From positions 1-64,000 of the forward strand of contig UCLB01000004.1 in NCBI GenBank assembly GCA_900473205.1: a DNA stretch of 64,000 nt. Reading direction: 5' to 3'. The notes under the pieces were generated by a model. The model was not told where the DNA came from and searched no databases. It saw only the letters and a program-made list of their open reading frames with translations. The stretch's first letter is position 1; every line of letters begins with the position of its first letter. The translations under genes and the position numbers were made by a program. Positions 9,645 to 18,052 of this stretch are shown here, one piece after another. This DNA comes from Hyphomicrobiales bacterium. Its GTDB lineage: Bacteria > Pseudomonadota > Alphaproteobacteria > Rhizobiales > Rhizobiaceae.

Positions 9645-9662
9645 ACAAGGCGCGCGCCTTGT
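9645..9662. promoter_or_regulatory. 18-bp perfect palindrome overlapping a possible ispG -35 element
   Basis: ACAAGGCGCGCGCCTTGT is a perfect inverted repeat 45 bases before the ispG start. On the leftward strand the last four bases of a TTGACA hexamer form the start of the palindrome, as expected for a repressor operator over a -35 box. No good -10 is evident. The binding protein is unknown. As RNA it would also make a strong hairpin. Confidence 0.45.
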
Positions 9663-9777
9663 CAACATCGAAGCGATCAACTCCTATTTTACCGCAATCA
9701 TGGCGAAATTCGAGACTGCGTGAGGATGAGGCCTCAGAGTTTCGCAAATTACGCCATCTATTTTGTGGCGAGCCGCC

Positions 9778-10968
9778 TCAATGGCCGCTCGCGCCATCCG
9801 CATGGCGCGCCAGTCTGGAAAGCGACAGCACCACCAGATGCAGCACGGGCAGACCGATGAACACGGCGGCAAGGCCGGTATGTTCGGCAATGAAGCCGAT
9901 GGCCGATGGCGCGACCAGAATACCGGAGTAGCCCATGGTCGTGACCACCGACAGCGCGATGCCCGGTGCCATGCCCGGCATGTTGCCTGCCGCCGAAAAT
10001 GCGATCGGCACCATGTTGGAAATGCCGATACCGGCAATGGCAAAGCCCGTAATGGCGATGAAAGCATTGGGGGCAAAACCGGCAATCAGCAGACCGACGA
10101 TGGATATGGTCGAGCAGAATTGCAGAGTACGGACGGCACCGAATCGGTCACGCACCAGATCGCCTGCAAAACGCATGATGGCCATGGTGAGCGAGAAGGC
10201 CGCAAAGCCGAAGCCCGACAGGGTGATGGACGCGCCGAGTTCATTGCGCAGGTAAAGCGCTCCCCAATCGAGAATGGCACCTTCCGGGATCATCGAAAAA
10301 AGTGCCATGATGCCGATGATCCAAGGAAGCGGTGTCATGGGCAGGCCACCCTTGGGGCGTTCTTCTTCCGGGTGGGGGCGATCCGCCTGTACCCGTGGCC
10401 ATGCCACGGCAAGCAGGGCAGCGGCGATGATCGTGACGGCGACGGCGTGGCCGTAAATGCCGGTTTTGGTGATCAGCAGACCGCCAAGACCGGCACCGAT
10501 CAAGCCGCCCAGGCTCCAGAAAGCATGGCAGGACGACATGATGGCGCGGCGCATGCTGCGCTCCACCACTACGGCGTTGGCGTTCATGGCAACATCCATG
10601 GCACCCGTCAGCCCGCCGAAGAGGAAGACGGCGATGACGCCAGCCCAGAGCGAATTGGCGAGCGTGATCAACAGCAGCGTCGGCACCATGATGAGAGCGA
10701 CGCTCAAGGTCACGGTTCGCGAGCCGAGGCGACCGATCTGCGAACCGGCAATCGGCATGAAGGAGAGGGAGCCGAGGCCGTAAACAAGGATGACGAGGCC
10801 CAGCGTGCTTTCGCTGAGCGCAAAACGCTTGGCGAATTCCGGGATCATCGGTGCCCAGGAGCCCATCATGAAACCGTTCATGAGAAACAGCAGCGCGACG
10901 CCAAGGCGCGATCTGGTCATATAGGGAAGGCGGGCGGTCGTTGGCGTTTGCGTGGCAGTTCCGGTCAT
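9778..10968 (-). CDS. MFS transporter, 12 predicted transmembrane segments
   Basis: A 396-aa inner-membrane major facilitator protein, resembling the YbjJ-like group. The sequence is hydrophobic throughout, with an MFS-like loop after segment 2 (GSQIGRLGSRTV) and a charged central loop (VQADRPHPEEERPKGG). I chose the ATG at 10968 (MTGTATQ), preceded by AAGGA, over the ATG at 10989, which has no ribosome-binding site. It follows a DeoR-type repressor by 33 bases, so the two are likely co-transcribed. The DeoR partner suggests a sugar or sugar-phosphate substrate, but the sequence does not show it. Confidence 0.85.
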   Translation of the reverse strand: MTGTATQTPTTARLPYMTRSRLGVALLFLMNGFMMGSWAPMIPEFAKRFALSESTLGLVILVYGLGSLSFMPIAGSQIGRLGSRTVTLSVALIMVPTLLLITLANSLWAGVIAVFLFGGLTGAMDVAMNANAVVVERSMRRAIMSSCHAFWSLGGLIGAGLGGLLITKTGIYGHAVAVTIIAAALLAVAWPRVQADRPHPEEERPKGGLPMTPLPWIIGIMALFSMIPEGAILDWGALYLRNELGASITLSGFGFAAFSLTMAIMRFAGDLVRDRFGAVRTLQFCSTISIVGLLIAGFAPNAFIAITGFAIAGIGISNMVPIAFSAAGNMPGMAPGIALSVVTTMGYSGILVAPSAIGFIAEHTGLAAVFIGLPVLHLVVLSLSRLARHADGASGH

Positions 10969-11001
10969 CGCGACTGGTCCTTCGATCATTGCTTGATAGG
11001 G

Positions 11002-11790
11002 TTATGCGCCGGAATTCGATCCGGCCTGATGAATGGTGACACCGCTGGCGGCGAAGGAATCGATCATCGCGTGATCGGCATCTTCTTCGACAACCAGTGT
11101 CAGCGCTGCGGAAAGCGGTGAGACCTGAAACGGTGCCGCCGCTCCCAGCTTTTCGGAGGTGATGGCGGCCAGCGTTTTGGCGCTGGTCTCGCAGGCCAGC
11201 CGCTTGAACACGGCATCCTCATAGATATCGGCGCAGAGACCCCGATCCAGCGTCAGGCCGCAGACGCCGACAATGCAGAGATCAGGCCGAATTTGCTCCA
11301 GCTGGCGAATCGCGGTCGTATCGATGGCCGCACCCACCGCCGGATCGACCCTGCCGCCGATCAGAATGAGTTCGATATCGGCATTCCCGGCAAGTTCTGC
11401 GGCGATGGCTGGCGTGTTGGTGATGACGGTGAGTTTAACGCCCGGCGCCAGATGTTTTGCAACGGCCAGGTTGGTAGAGCCAGCATCGAGAAAGACTTTC
11501 ATGCCTTCGTTCAAAAACGAGGCGGTTTTCTTGCCAAGTGCGGCTTTGCGATCCGGCATTTCGCCGATGCGAGTTTTCAGCGGGACCGTGGTGCCTGACG
11601 CAAGTAAAGCGCCGCCATAAACCCGCTCACACTCGCCCCGTGCCGCCATCTCCCGCAAATCGCGCCGGACTGTGTCTTCCGATACGTCAAAGGTCTGCGC
11701 AAGCTCCTGCGCCAGCACCCGGCCATGCTGCTGCAATTGCGCGTAAATCAGAGCCTGTCGCTCGCTGACAAAATGATCGGTCTTGGACAT
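11002..11790 (-). CDS. DeoR/GlpR-family transcriptional repressor
   Basis: A 262-aa regulator. The N-terminal DeoR helix-turn-helix is at about 8-60 (RQALIYAQLQQHGRVLAQELA and VSEDTVRRDLREM, the family recognition helix). The DeoR C-terminal sensor domain (about 75-235) has the phosphosugar-isomerase-like FLDAGSTNLAVAKHL and LILIGGRVDP segments. Members normally repress a neighbouring sugar operon and are released by a phosphorylated sugar. The only linked target is the MFS gene downstream. Confidence 0.88.
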   Translation of the reverse strand: MSKTDHFVSERQALIYAQLQQHGRVLAQELAQTFDVSEDTVRRDLREMAARGECERVYGGALLASGTTVPLKTRIGEMPDRKAALGKKTASFLNEGMKVFLDAGSTNLAVAKHLAPGVKLTVITNTPAIAAELAGNADIELILIGGRVDPAVGAAIDTTAIRQLEQIRPDLCIVGVCGLTLDRGLCADIYEDAVFKRLACETSAKTLAAITSEKLGAAAPFQVSPLSAALTLVVEEDADHAMIDSFAASGVTIHQAGSNSGA

Positions 11791-11924
11791 CGTGACTCAA
11801 TCGGAGAAATCGTGCACAAACACGCATAACCCGGCAAGAGACGTTTCTCAAGCGAAAAGTGGCTTGCTATGAGTTGGCCTTCGAATTCGCGAAACGTAAG
11901 CCTGACGCATGATGCGCCCTGCGA

Positions 11925-12983
11925 TTACGCCAGAATGCTGTCGAGGGCTGAGACCAGGCGCTCGCATTGTTCTTCGGTGCCGATGGAAATACGCAGGAAA
12001 TCGGCAATGCGCGGCTGGTTGAAGTGTCGTACCAGAATGGCCCGTTCGCGAAGCGCCGTTGCCAGAAGTTTGCCTTCCCAGCCAGGCTTTCTGGCGAAGA
12101 TGAAATTGGCCTGAGATGGCAGGATGTCGAAGCCTCGTACTTCCAATTGCTCTGACAGCCATGCCCGGTTTGCGATGAGCTTATCGCGGTAGGTAACGAA
12201 CCAGTCCTCATCCTCGATCGAGGCGATGGCAGCGACCTGGGCAAGGCGGTCCAGCGGATATGAATTGAAACTGTCCTTCAACCTTTACAGTGCTTCGATC
12301 AGTGGACGCTGCGCAACCGCGCAGCCGATACGCATGCCCGCCAGCGAACGCGATTTCGAAAAGGTTCTGACGACGATGAGATTATCGTGGTCGCGGACGA
12401 GCGGTATCGCGGTTTCACCGTCAAAATCGACATAGGCTTCATCGATTGCCACCACCTGATCGGGATGAGTGACGACAAGGCGTTGGATATCGGAAAGCGG
12501 CAGACCGATTCCGGTCGGCGCGTTGGGATTGGGCAAGATGATGCCGCCGCAGTCGATATGATAATCGTCTATCCGGATCGAAAAGCTGTCATCGAGCGGG
12601 ATGGTCTTCGTCTCGATGTCGAAGAAGCGGCTGTAGGTCGGATAGAAACTGTAGGTGATATCAGGATACAGAAGCGGCGCGTCATGCTTCAGCAGGCCCG
12701 CGAAGATGAAAGCCAGAACCTCATCCGAACCGTTGCCGACGAATATCTCGTCCGGTGAAACACCGTGGTAGGCGGCAAGCGTTTCCTTCAGTTTTTTGGC
12801 CGAGGGGTCGGGGTAAAGCCTCAAATTGTCATCTGTTGCGGTGCGGATCGCGTCCAGCGCGCGGGGCGACGGGCCCCACGGATTTTCGTTGGTGTTGAGC
12901 TTGGTGAGGTTGGCAATGGCTGGCTGTTCTCCCGCCACATAGGGGTGCAGCGTTGCGACGATGGGAGACCAGAACTTGCTCAT
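11925..12983 (-). pseudogene. hisC: Histidinol-phosphate aminotransferase-like gene interrupted by an in-frame TAA
   Basis: The whole frame corresponds to a 352-codon class-I/II PLP aminotransferase of the HisC family, starting [18 protein letters not shown]. It runs in one frame from 12983 to 11925 except for a TAA at codon 233 (12287-12285), between PLIEAL and RLKDSFNSYPLDRL. The upstream 232 codons include the PLP-binding lysine ([10 protein letters not shown]210). The last 118 codons hold the rest of the small domain. The two parts are in the same frame with no indel, so a single substitution (Lys, Gln or Glu codon to TAA) is the simplest explanation. The downstream part has an in-frame TTG two codons after the stop, but AAAGG abuts it and cannot act as a ribosome-binding site. 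The ATG sits one base after the ispA stop codon, so it is translationally coupled. A sequencing error or stop-codon readthrough is possible. Confidence 0.85.
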
Positions 12984-12984
12984 C

Positions 12985-13884
12985 TCAACTCTTTCTTTCT
13001 GCGACGAAGCGCGCCGTCTCGATGAGAATCTCCGCGCGGTCACCATAGGGTGCCAGCAGGCCCGTGGCTTCTTTCACCAACTCACGCAGGCGGGTGGTTG
13101 CCCAGTCCGCACCGCGAAGGGCGACGAGGGTGCCTTTGCCGCGGGCGGCGTCCTTGCCGGTTGCCTTGCCCATGGTGGCGGCGTCGGAGGTGAGGTCGAG
13201 GAGATCGTCGGCGAGCTGGAAGGCAAGGCCGATCTTTTCACCGAAATGGCGCAACCGCTGGCGCTCGGCGGTATCGCTGCCAGCAATGATCGCACCGGCT
13301 TCGCAGGCAAAGCGGATGAGCGCGCCGGTTTTCATAGCCTGCAATGTAATGATGCCGTTTTCATCTGGCGCATTCTTCTCGGCGGCCAGATCGAGCGCTT
13401 GGCCGCCTGCCATGCCGCCAATACCGGCGGCTTTTGCTAAGGCCAGCACAAGTGCGGCCTTGCGGTCATCGGGCAGGCTGGTGTCGGGGGAGGCGATGAT
13501 ATCGAAGGCGAGTGTCAGCAGGCTGTCGCCCGCCAGAATGGCTGTGGCTTCATCGAATTTCCTGTGAACCGTGGGCTGGCCGCGGCGCAGGTCGTCATTG
13601 TCCATGGCGGGCAGGTCGTCATGAACAAGCGAATAGCAATGCAGACATTCCAGCGCTGCGCCGACATGCAGGGCGGCTTTCGCATCGCCGCCCAAAAGTG
13701 CTGCTGTTTCGATGACTAGAAAAGGACGCAGCCGCTTGCCGCCGTTCAGAACGCCGTGGCGCATGGCTTCCAGCAGGTTTTGCGGGCGGGTGATCTCGTC
13801 GGCACGTGCACTGCCGGACAGGAGTTCGCCGAGCAAGGCTTCGGTTCTTGCCGCATTGTCGCGCAGCCGCATCTCGAATGTCAT
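12985..13884 (-). CDS. ispA: Polyprenyl (farnesyl/geranyl) diphosphate synthase
   Basis: A 299-aa all-helical prenyl synthase that condenses IPP with allylic diphosphates. The first aspartate-rich motif is DDLPAMDND in [19 protein letters not shown], and the second is DDLLD. GGKRLRP, which binds IPP diphosphate, is near residue 48. The residues before the first motif (YSLVH) resemble E. coli IspA, which favours a farnesyl product, although chain length cannot be proved from sequence. The broken hisC-like gene starts one base after its stop codon. Together with ispG it forms part of the isoprenoid supply encoded here. Confidence 0.9.
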   Translation of the reverse strand: MTFEMRLRDNAARTEALLGELLSGSARADEITRPQNLLEAMRHGVLNGGKRLRPFLVIETAALLGGDAKAALHVGAALECLHCYSLVHDDLPAMDNDDLRRGQPTVHRKFDEATAILAGDSLLTLAFDIIASPDTSLPDDRKAALVLALAKAAGIGGMAGGQALDLAAEKNAPDENGIITLQAMKTGALIRFACEAGAIIAGSDTAERQRLRHFGEKIGLAFQLADDLLDLTSDAATMGKATGKDAARGKGTLVALRGADWATTRLRELVKEATGLLAPYGDRAEILIETARFVAERKS

Positions 13885-14024
13885 CTTGCCAGTTTCCTTA
13901 CCCTATCAGGTGACGATTGGCTCTTTCGCATGGGGAAAAATGGCTGGCAATCGTTTTTGTGAGGACGATGTGGAACTTCGTTATCGTCAGTAGCCTTGAT
14001 GCGTCATGCGGAATATGAAAGGCT

Positions 14025-14801
14025 TTGACCAACAGCCAAGTGGGGGCAGGTTTTTTGAGCAGCACGCCGGATAGCGAGACGGATTATGAAACGCTCGCCG
14101 AAAGCGGGAGTAAACCGAAGGTGGATGTTCGAAGCCTCATCAGACGCGTTTTGCTGGTCGTCATCGTCCTGCTGGCTCTGCCCTATCTGCTGATACCGGT
14201 CTATGCTCTGCCCTTCATGCGCCCGGTTTCCACCTTGATGCTGGCTGATCTGGTGACGTTTCAGGGCTATGATCGCCGCTGGGTGCCGCTTGAAAATATT
14301 TCTCCGCGCCTCGTCCAGTCGGTGATGATGTCCGAAGACGGTCAGTTTTGTTCTCACTCAGGCGTGGATTGGGGGCAGATGCAGACGGTCGTCAGCAGCG
14401 CTTTGGATGGCGAGGCGACACGCGGCGCCAGCACCATTCCCATGCAGACGGCGAAAAACCTGTTTCTCTGGAATGGCCGTTCCTTCCTTCGCAAAGGGCT
14501 GGAATTGCCGCTAGCAGTGGTGTCCGATTTCGTCTGGTCGAAAAAGCGGATGATGGAGATTTATCTCAACGTCGCCGAATGGGGACCGGGCATTTACGGT
14601 ATCGAGGCGGCGGCGCAATACCACTTCAAGGTTCCGGCCTCGAAGCTGAGTTCCAGACAGGCCGCACTTCTGGCGGTAGCGCTTCCCAATCCGATTGACC
14701 GCGTTGCCAGCAAACCGGGTCGGGGAATGCAGCGGCTGGCGGGGCTCATCGAAAGACGAGCCCGCGCTTCTGGCAGCTATGTTGGCTGCGTGCTGAACTA
14801 A
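14025..14801 (+). CDS. mtgA: Monofunctional biosynthetic peptidoglycan transglycosylase
   Basis: A membrane-anchored glycosyltransferase 51 enzyme that polymerises lipid II into glycan strands. One transmembrane helix (about 39-60, [23 protein letters not shown]) precedes the GT51 domain. That domain carries the catalytic Glu motif ([14 protein letters not shown]), [15 protein letters not shown], and [19 protein letters not shown]. It lacks a transpeptidase domain, as expected for MtgA. The start is uncertain: TTG 14025 has AAAGG only 2 bases upstream, while TTG 14055 ([12 protein letters not shown]) follows GGGGGCAGG at better spacing and may be the true start. Confidence 0.92.
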   Translation: MTNSQVGAGFLSSTPDSETDYETLAESGSKPKVDVRSLIRRVLLVVIVLLALPYLLIPVYALPFMRPVSTLMLADLVTFQGYDRRWVPLENISPRLVQSVMMSEDGQFCSHSGVDWGQMQTVVSSALDGEATRGASTIPMQTAKNLFLWNGRSFLRKGLELPLAVVSDFVWSKKRMMEIYLNVAEWGPGIYGIEAAAQYHFKVPASKLSSRQAALLAVALPNPIDRVASKPGRGMQRLAGLIERRARASGSYVGCVLN

Positions 14802-14829
14802 ACGATATTCATTTTAATCAGATTTTGCG

Positions 14830-15096
14830 TCATACCGGATAGATGCCTGCGGTGTGATCGATATAGAATTTCGCGTCATGTTTCTGGCACCATTCTTCCA
14901 GCTCCCGCCTCAAAATTGGCCAAAGCTTTTTAGCCCAGTCCGGGGCACGCCGCTCCCATTCTGCTTCCGTTGGAAGGTAGACAGAGAGTACACCGATTGG
15001 CATTTCCAGAACGAACGAGCCGCCGTTCCCCGAAACTACCAATTCCTCTTTCCAACGTGTTTGAAATTGAAACGATTTCTCTGTCATCTCGACCAA
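14830..15096 (-). CDS. Small uncharacterised protein, 88 aa
   Basis: I do not recognise a family. The frame encodes 88 residues (85 if it starts at the ATG at 15087, MTEKSFQFQ). It is rich in Trp and acidic residues (TEAEWERRAPDWAKKLWPILRRELEEWC) and has no signal peptide or membrane segment. The ribosome-binding site is weak. It is convergent with mtgA and lies 32 bases upstream of galM on the same strand, so it could be read into galM. Codon use looks normal and there is no competing gene on the other strand. It is likely but not certainly real. Confidence 0.5.
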   Translation of the reverse strand: MVEMTEKSFQFQTRWKEELVVSGNGGSFVLEMPIGVLSVYLPTEAEWERRAPDWAKKLWPILRRELEEWCQKHDAKFYIDHTAGIYPV

Positions 15097-15128
15097 TCAA
15101 ACGCGGCCTGCCTGCGCTGAACTGAAGA

Positions 15129-16151
15129 TCATCCCTTCTTGAAGATGTAGTCCGTCTCCTGCCGCAGCGTTTCGCCGGGGCGCAGAATGGCGTCGGGGAA
15201 GCCTTCGTGATTGACGGCGTCAGGCCAGATCTGGGTTTCCAGGCAAAAGCCTGCGACAGGTCCGTAATGGCGGCCATCGAGGCCCGGTACGGCGACATTG
15301 AGCTTGAAGGCCGAATAAAACTGTACGCCCGGCTCGGTGGTGTGGACATCCATTGTGATGTTTGAGGCAGGAGCATAGACGCGCGCGACTTTGCGCTTTG
15401 CCACGCGCTGGGGCGAGAGGCAGAAATTGTGGTCGTAACCGACCTGCTGGCCGTTTTCTTCGCGCCGCATCGGGGTGGACTTGCGCAAGTCGAAGACGGT
15501 GCCATCCACCGGTCGGATTTCGCCGGTCGGAATCTGCCGTTCGTCCGTTGGCAGATAATGATCGGCAGCGATTTCGATTTCGTGGCCGAGTGCAGATTCC
15601 GCGCCATCCAGATTGAAATAGGAATGCTGGCAGACATTGGCGAGCGTCGGCTGATCAGTGGTCGTCTCATAGGCGACCGACAACACGCCACCCTCGCGGA
15701 TCGTGTAGGTCGCGGTGATTGCGCAATTGCCGGGATAACCGGCGCGGCCATCGGGATCGACGATCTGCAGTACGACATGGCTTGGGCCATGTTCCATGAT
15801 CAGCCAGTTGCGTTTGCCGATATTGTCGCTGCCGCCATGAAGGTGGGTGACGCCTTTTTCGTTCAGTTCCAGCTGATAGGCCTTGCCATCGATGGAGAAC
15901 TTGCCACCGCCAATGCGATTGGCGTTTCGGCCCGGTGTGGCACCGAAATAGGAAGAGTATTTCGGGTAATCATCGAACTTGTCGAAGCCGAGAACGAGGG
16001 GCGGCTGGTGGCCTTCAAGGCGCAAATCCTGAATGACGGCACCCCAGGTCATGACATGTGCGGTCAAACCACCTGCGGAAATCGTTACGCGCTCGACTTT
16101 CTCGCCCGTAGACGTAAATCCGAAATTTTCCCGTGTACCGGCTTCGCTCAT
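15129..16151 (-). CDS. galM: Aldose 1-epimerase (galactose mutarotase family)
   Basis: A 340-aa cytoplasmic enzyme that interconverts alpha and beta anomers of hexoses. Family features: NRIGGGKFSIDGKAYQLELNE, the catalytic His in CQHSYFNLDG, and the catalytic base Glu in FCLETQIWPDAVNH near the C-terminus. The ATG has GGAGAG 7 bases upstream. It stands between the small ORF and metA without other sugar genes, so its substrate is unspecified. The length is normal. Confidence 0.92.
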   Translation of the reverse strand: MSEAGTRENFGFTSTGEKVERVTISAGGLTAHVMTWGAVIQDLRLEGHQPPLVLGFDKFDDYPKYSSYFGATPGRNANRIGGGKFSIDGKAYQLELNEKGVTHLHGGSDNIGKRNWLIMEHGPSHVVLQIVDPDGRAGYPGNCAITATYTIREGGVLSVAYETTTDQPTLANVCQHSYFNLDGAESALGHEIEIAADHYLPTDERQIPTGEIRPVDGTVFDLRKSTPMRREENGQQVGYDHNFCLSPQRVAKRKVARVYAPASNITMDVHTTEPGVQFYSAFKLNVAVPGLDGRHYGPVAGFCLETQIWPDAVNHEGFPDAILRPGETLRQETDYIFKKG

Positions 16152-16222
16152 CGTGTCACTCTCCCAATCGATAAAACAGGGCCGGACGTTGCGTTATTTT
16201 TCGGCCCTTCGCAATGGCCGAA

Positions 16223-17149
16223 TTAGCCTCGGTCTTTTCCGATCTCATCCAGATCGTACGAGGTCGTCTGGTAGATCTCGTTGATCCAGTTGCCGAAAAA
16301 CAGGTGGGCATGGCTGCGCCAGCGGTTCAGCGGTGTCAGTTCCGGGTCGTTATGCGGGAAATAATCATGCGGCAGCTTGATCGGCACGCCCGCATTGGCG
16401 TCACGGAAATATTCGTCGGACAGCGATGTGGAATCATATTCCACATGGTTGAACATATAGAGCCGCTTGCCCTGCGGTTCGTGCGCAAGGCACACGCCCA
16501 TCTCTTCGGATTCCATCAGGATTTCCAGTTCCGGGTGCTGCTCGATGTCGGCGCGGCGCACTTCTGTCCAGCGGGACACGGGCACCTGAAAATCATCCGA
16601 GAAACCGTTGAGATAGATGGAGGACGGGCTGAGATTGCGGTGGCGATAAACGCCGAAGGCCTTTTCTTTCAGCGCATGTTTCGGCACGCCATGGAAATGG
16701 TAGATGGCGGCCATAGCGCCCCAGCAGACATTCAGTGTCGAATGAACGTTGGTCTGCGTCCAGTCGAAAATCTTCTGCATTTCTTCCCAGTAGGTCACGT
16801 CTTCATAGGGCAGCGTTTCCACGGGTGCACCGGTGATGATGAAGCCATCGAACTTGCGGTGGCGCACCTCTTCCCATGTCTCGTAGAAGGACAGCAGATG
16901 CTCTTCCGGCGTATTCTTGGCGCGGTGACCGCCGATGCGTATCAGCGACAGTTCCACCTGTAGCGGTGAGGCGCCGACAAGGCGGGCCATCTGGATTTCG
17001 GTCTTGATCTTGTTCGGCATGAGGTTGAGAAGCCCGATCTGAAGCGGGCGAATATCCTGCCGGATGGCCGCTGTTTCAGTCATGACCCGCACGCCCTCAT
17101 TTACGAGGGTCTCAAAAGCGGGCAGCGTATCGGGAATCTTGATTGGCAT
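16223..17149 (-). CDS. metA: Homoserine O-acyltransferase (MetA family, predicted acetyl-CoA type)
   Basis: It activates homoserine in the first dedicated step of methionine synthesis. With the start at the ATG at 17149 ([12 protein letters not shown], 308 aa) residue numbers match E. coli MetA: catalytic Lys47, nucleophile Cys142 (VCWGAMAA), His235 and Glu237 (FNHVEYD). Position 111, which separates succinyl-CoA users (Gly) from acetyl-CoA users (Glu), is Glu ([11 protein letters not shown]), so acetylation is predicted despite the metA name. The frame is open upstream to 17296, but that stretch is the riboswitch leader. Expression is controlled by the SAM-II riboswitch and terminator just upstream. 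Confidence 0.94.
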   Translation of the reverse strand: MPIKIPDTLPAFETLVNEGVRVMTETAAIRQDIRPLQIGLLNLMPNKIKTEIQMARLVGASPLQVELSLIRIGGHRAKNTPEEHLLSFYETWEEVRHRKFDGFIITGAPVETLPYEDVTYWEEMQKIFDWTQTNVHSTLNVCWGAMAAIYHFHGVPKHALKEKAFGVYRHRNLSPSSIYLNGFSDDFQVPVSRWTEVRRADIEQHPELEILMESEEMGVCLAHEPQGKRLYMFNHVEYDSTSLSDEYFRDANAGVPIKLPHDYFPHNDPELTPLNRWRSHAHLFFGNWINEIYQTTSYDLDEIGKDRG

Positions 17150-17190
17150 TTCCACACTCACTTCCGGCGGTGCCAAGGTCACCGCGAAAC

Positions 17191-17220
17191 AAAAAAACCG
17201 GCAGCGAAATCGCAACCGGT
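17191..17220 (-). terminator. Intrinsic terminator in the metA leader
   Basis: On the leftward strand ACCGG pairs with CCGGT around an inner GCG/CGC helix, followed by seven T. It lies between the SAM-II aptamer and the metA start, so it is the likely expression platform. Its 5' arm with the base before it (GACCGG, 17221-17216) is perfectly complementary to aptamer bases 17285-17280 (CCGGTC). Confidence 0.8.
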
Positions 17221-17239
17221 CCTGGGAAATTGCCTGTTT

Positions 17240-17297
17240 CCTCGGTCCTTTAGCAATTTCTTTAAAGTGGCTGCAAGCCGACCGGCAAATGACCACT
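17240..17297 (-). ncRNA. SAM-II riboswitch (metA RNA motif)
   Basis: On the leftward strand the leader shows the H-type pseudoknot of SAM-II. P1 is AGTGGT with GCCACT. Loop bases CGGTC (17284-17280) pair with GACCG (17247-17243). The conserved A-rich segment before the second P2 strand reads TTGCTAAAGGACCGAGG, close to the family consensus GCTAAA...GG. SAM-II was first described upstream of metA in alphaproteobacteria, matching this location. S-adenosylmethionine binding should turn metA off. Confidence 0.88.
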
Positions 17298-17397
17298 GGC
17301 AGGTGTCATAATCCTGTGCGGGCAGAAAATCAATATCGCTGTCTTATCCGGCGTTTCGGCCTTTCCATCCGCCACCGTTCCGGGCTATGGCAGGGGC

Positions 17398-18048
17398 ATG
17401 ACGACCACCCACTTCACCATTCTGCTCGGCGGCACCATTACCGTCACCGACCGCCTGCAAAAGGCGGTGGCGGATACGCGCGTGATTGCGGCAGATAGTG
17501 GCATGCGCCACGCACAGCCGCTCGGTCTCACACCGGAATTGTGGGTGGGAGATTTCGATTCCTCCGACAATGCCCTGCAACAGCTTTGGCCCGGTGTCAA
17601 ACAACAGCCCTTTCCTGCCGCCAAAGGCGTGACGGATGGAGAGATCGCGGTGACCGAGGCGCTGGCGCGCGGCGCAACGCGGCTGACGCTGGTCGGTGCG
17701 CTGGCGGGCGAGCGGTCCGACCATGCCGTGTTTCATCTGCTCTATGCCGTCTCGCTTGCCGAGAGCGGTGTAGACCTCGTGCTGACCTCCGGCGAGGAAG
17801 AGGCCTATCCGCTGCTCGAAGGTGAGCGCGCGCTTGATCTGCCAGCGGGATCGCTGTTTTCCGTGGCCGGTTTTACGGCGCTCGATGGCCTCGATATTGA
17901 AAATGCCCGCTATCCTCTTGCGGACTTCGCGCTTGCTTTCGGCTCGTCGCGCACTATTTCCAACGTGGCGGAAGGGCCTTTGCGCCTTCGCCTCAAAAGC
18001 GGCAAAGCCATCGTGCTTGCCCGTCCTTACGATTTGACCGGAGCCTGA
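17398..18048 (+). CDS. thiN: Thiamine diphosphokinase
   Basis: A 216-aa enzyme that converts thiamine to thiamine diphosphate using ATP. Recognisable motifs: FTILLGGTITV at the N-terminus, ADSGMRHA (about 32-39), the metal-binding VGDFDSSD (about 50-57), and the thiamine-binding C-terminal part with SNVAEGPLRL. The next gene starts 4 bases downstream. It is divergent from metA. Thiamine uptake genes thiBPQ lie 2.5 kb downstream on the same strand, so import and activation of thiamine are close together here. Confidence 0.9.
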   Translation: MTTTHFTILLGGTITVTDRLQKAVADTRVIAADSGMRHAQPLGLTPELWVGDFDSSDNALQQLWPGVKQQPFPAAKGVTDGEIAVTEALARGATRLTLVGALAGERSDHAVFHLLYAVSLAESGVDLVLTSGEEEAYPLLEGERALDLPAGSLFSVAGFTALDGLDIENARYPLADFALAFGSSRTISNVAEGPLRLRLKSGKAIVLARPYDLTGA

Positions 18049-18052
18049 ACCC

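Noticed and set aside
9763-11121. A 452-codon rightward frame opposite the MFS and DeoR genes
   Set aside because: His/Gly/Asp-rich antisense composition, and it spans two real genes.
11925-12281. The C-terminal hisC part as an independent gene from TTG
   Set aside because: AAAGG touches the TTG, so spacing is impossible for a Shine-Dalgarno site, and the fragment is not a complete fold.
12282-12287. Frameshift as the cause of the hisC interruption
   Set aside because: Both halves are in the same frame with no missing or extra base; only the TAA codon separates them.
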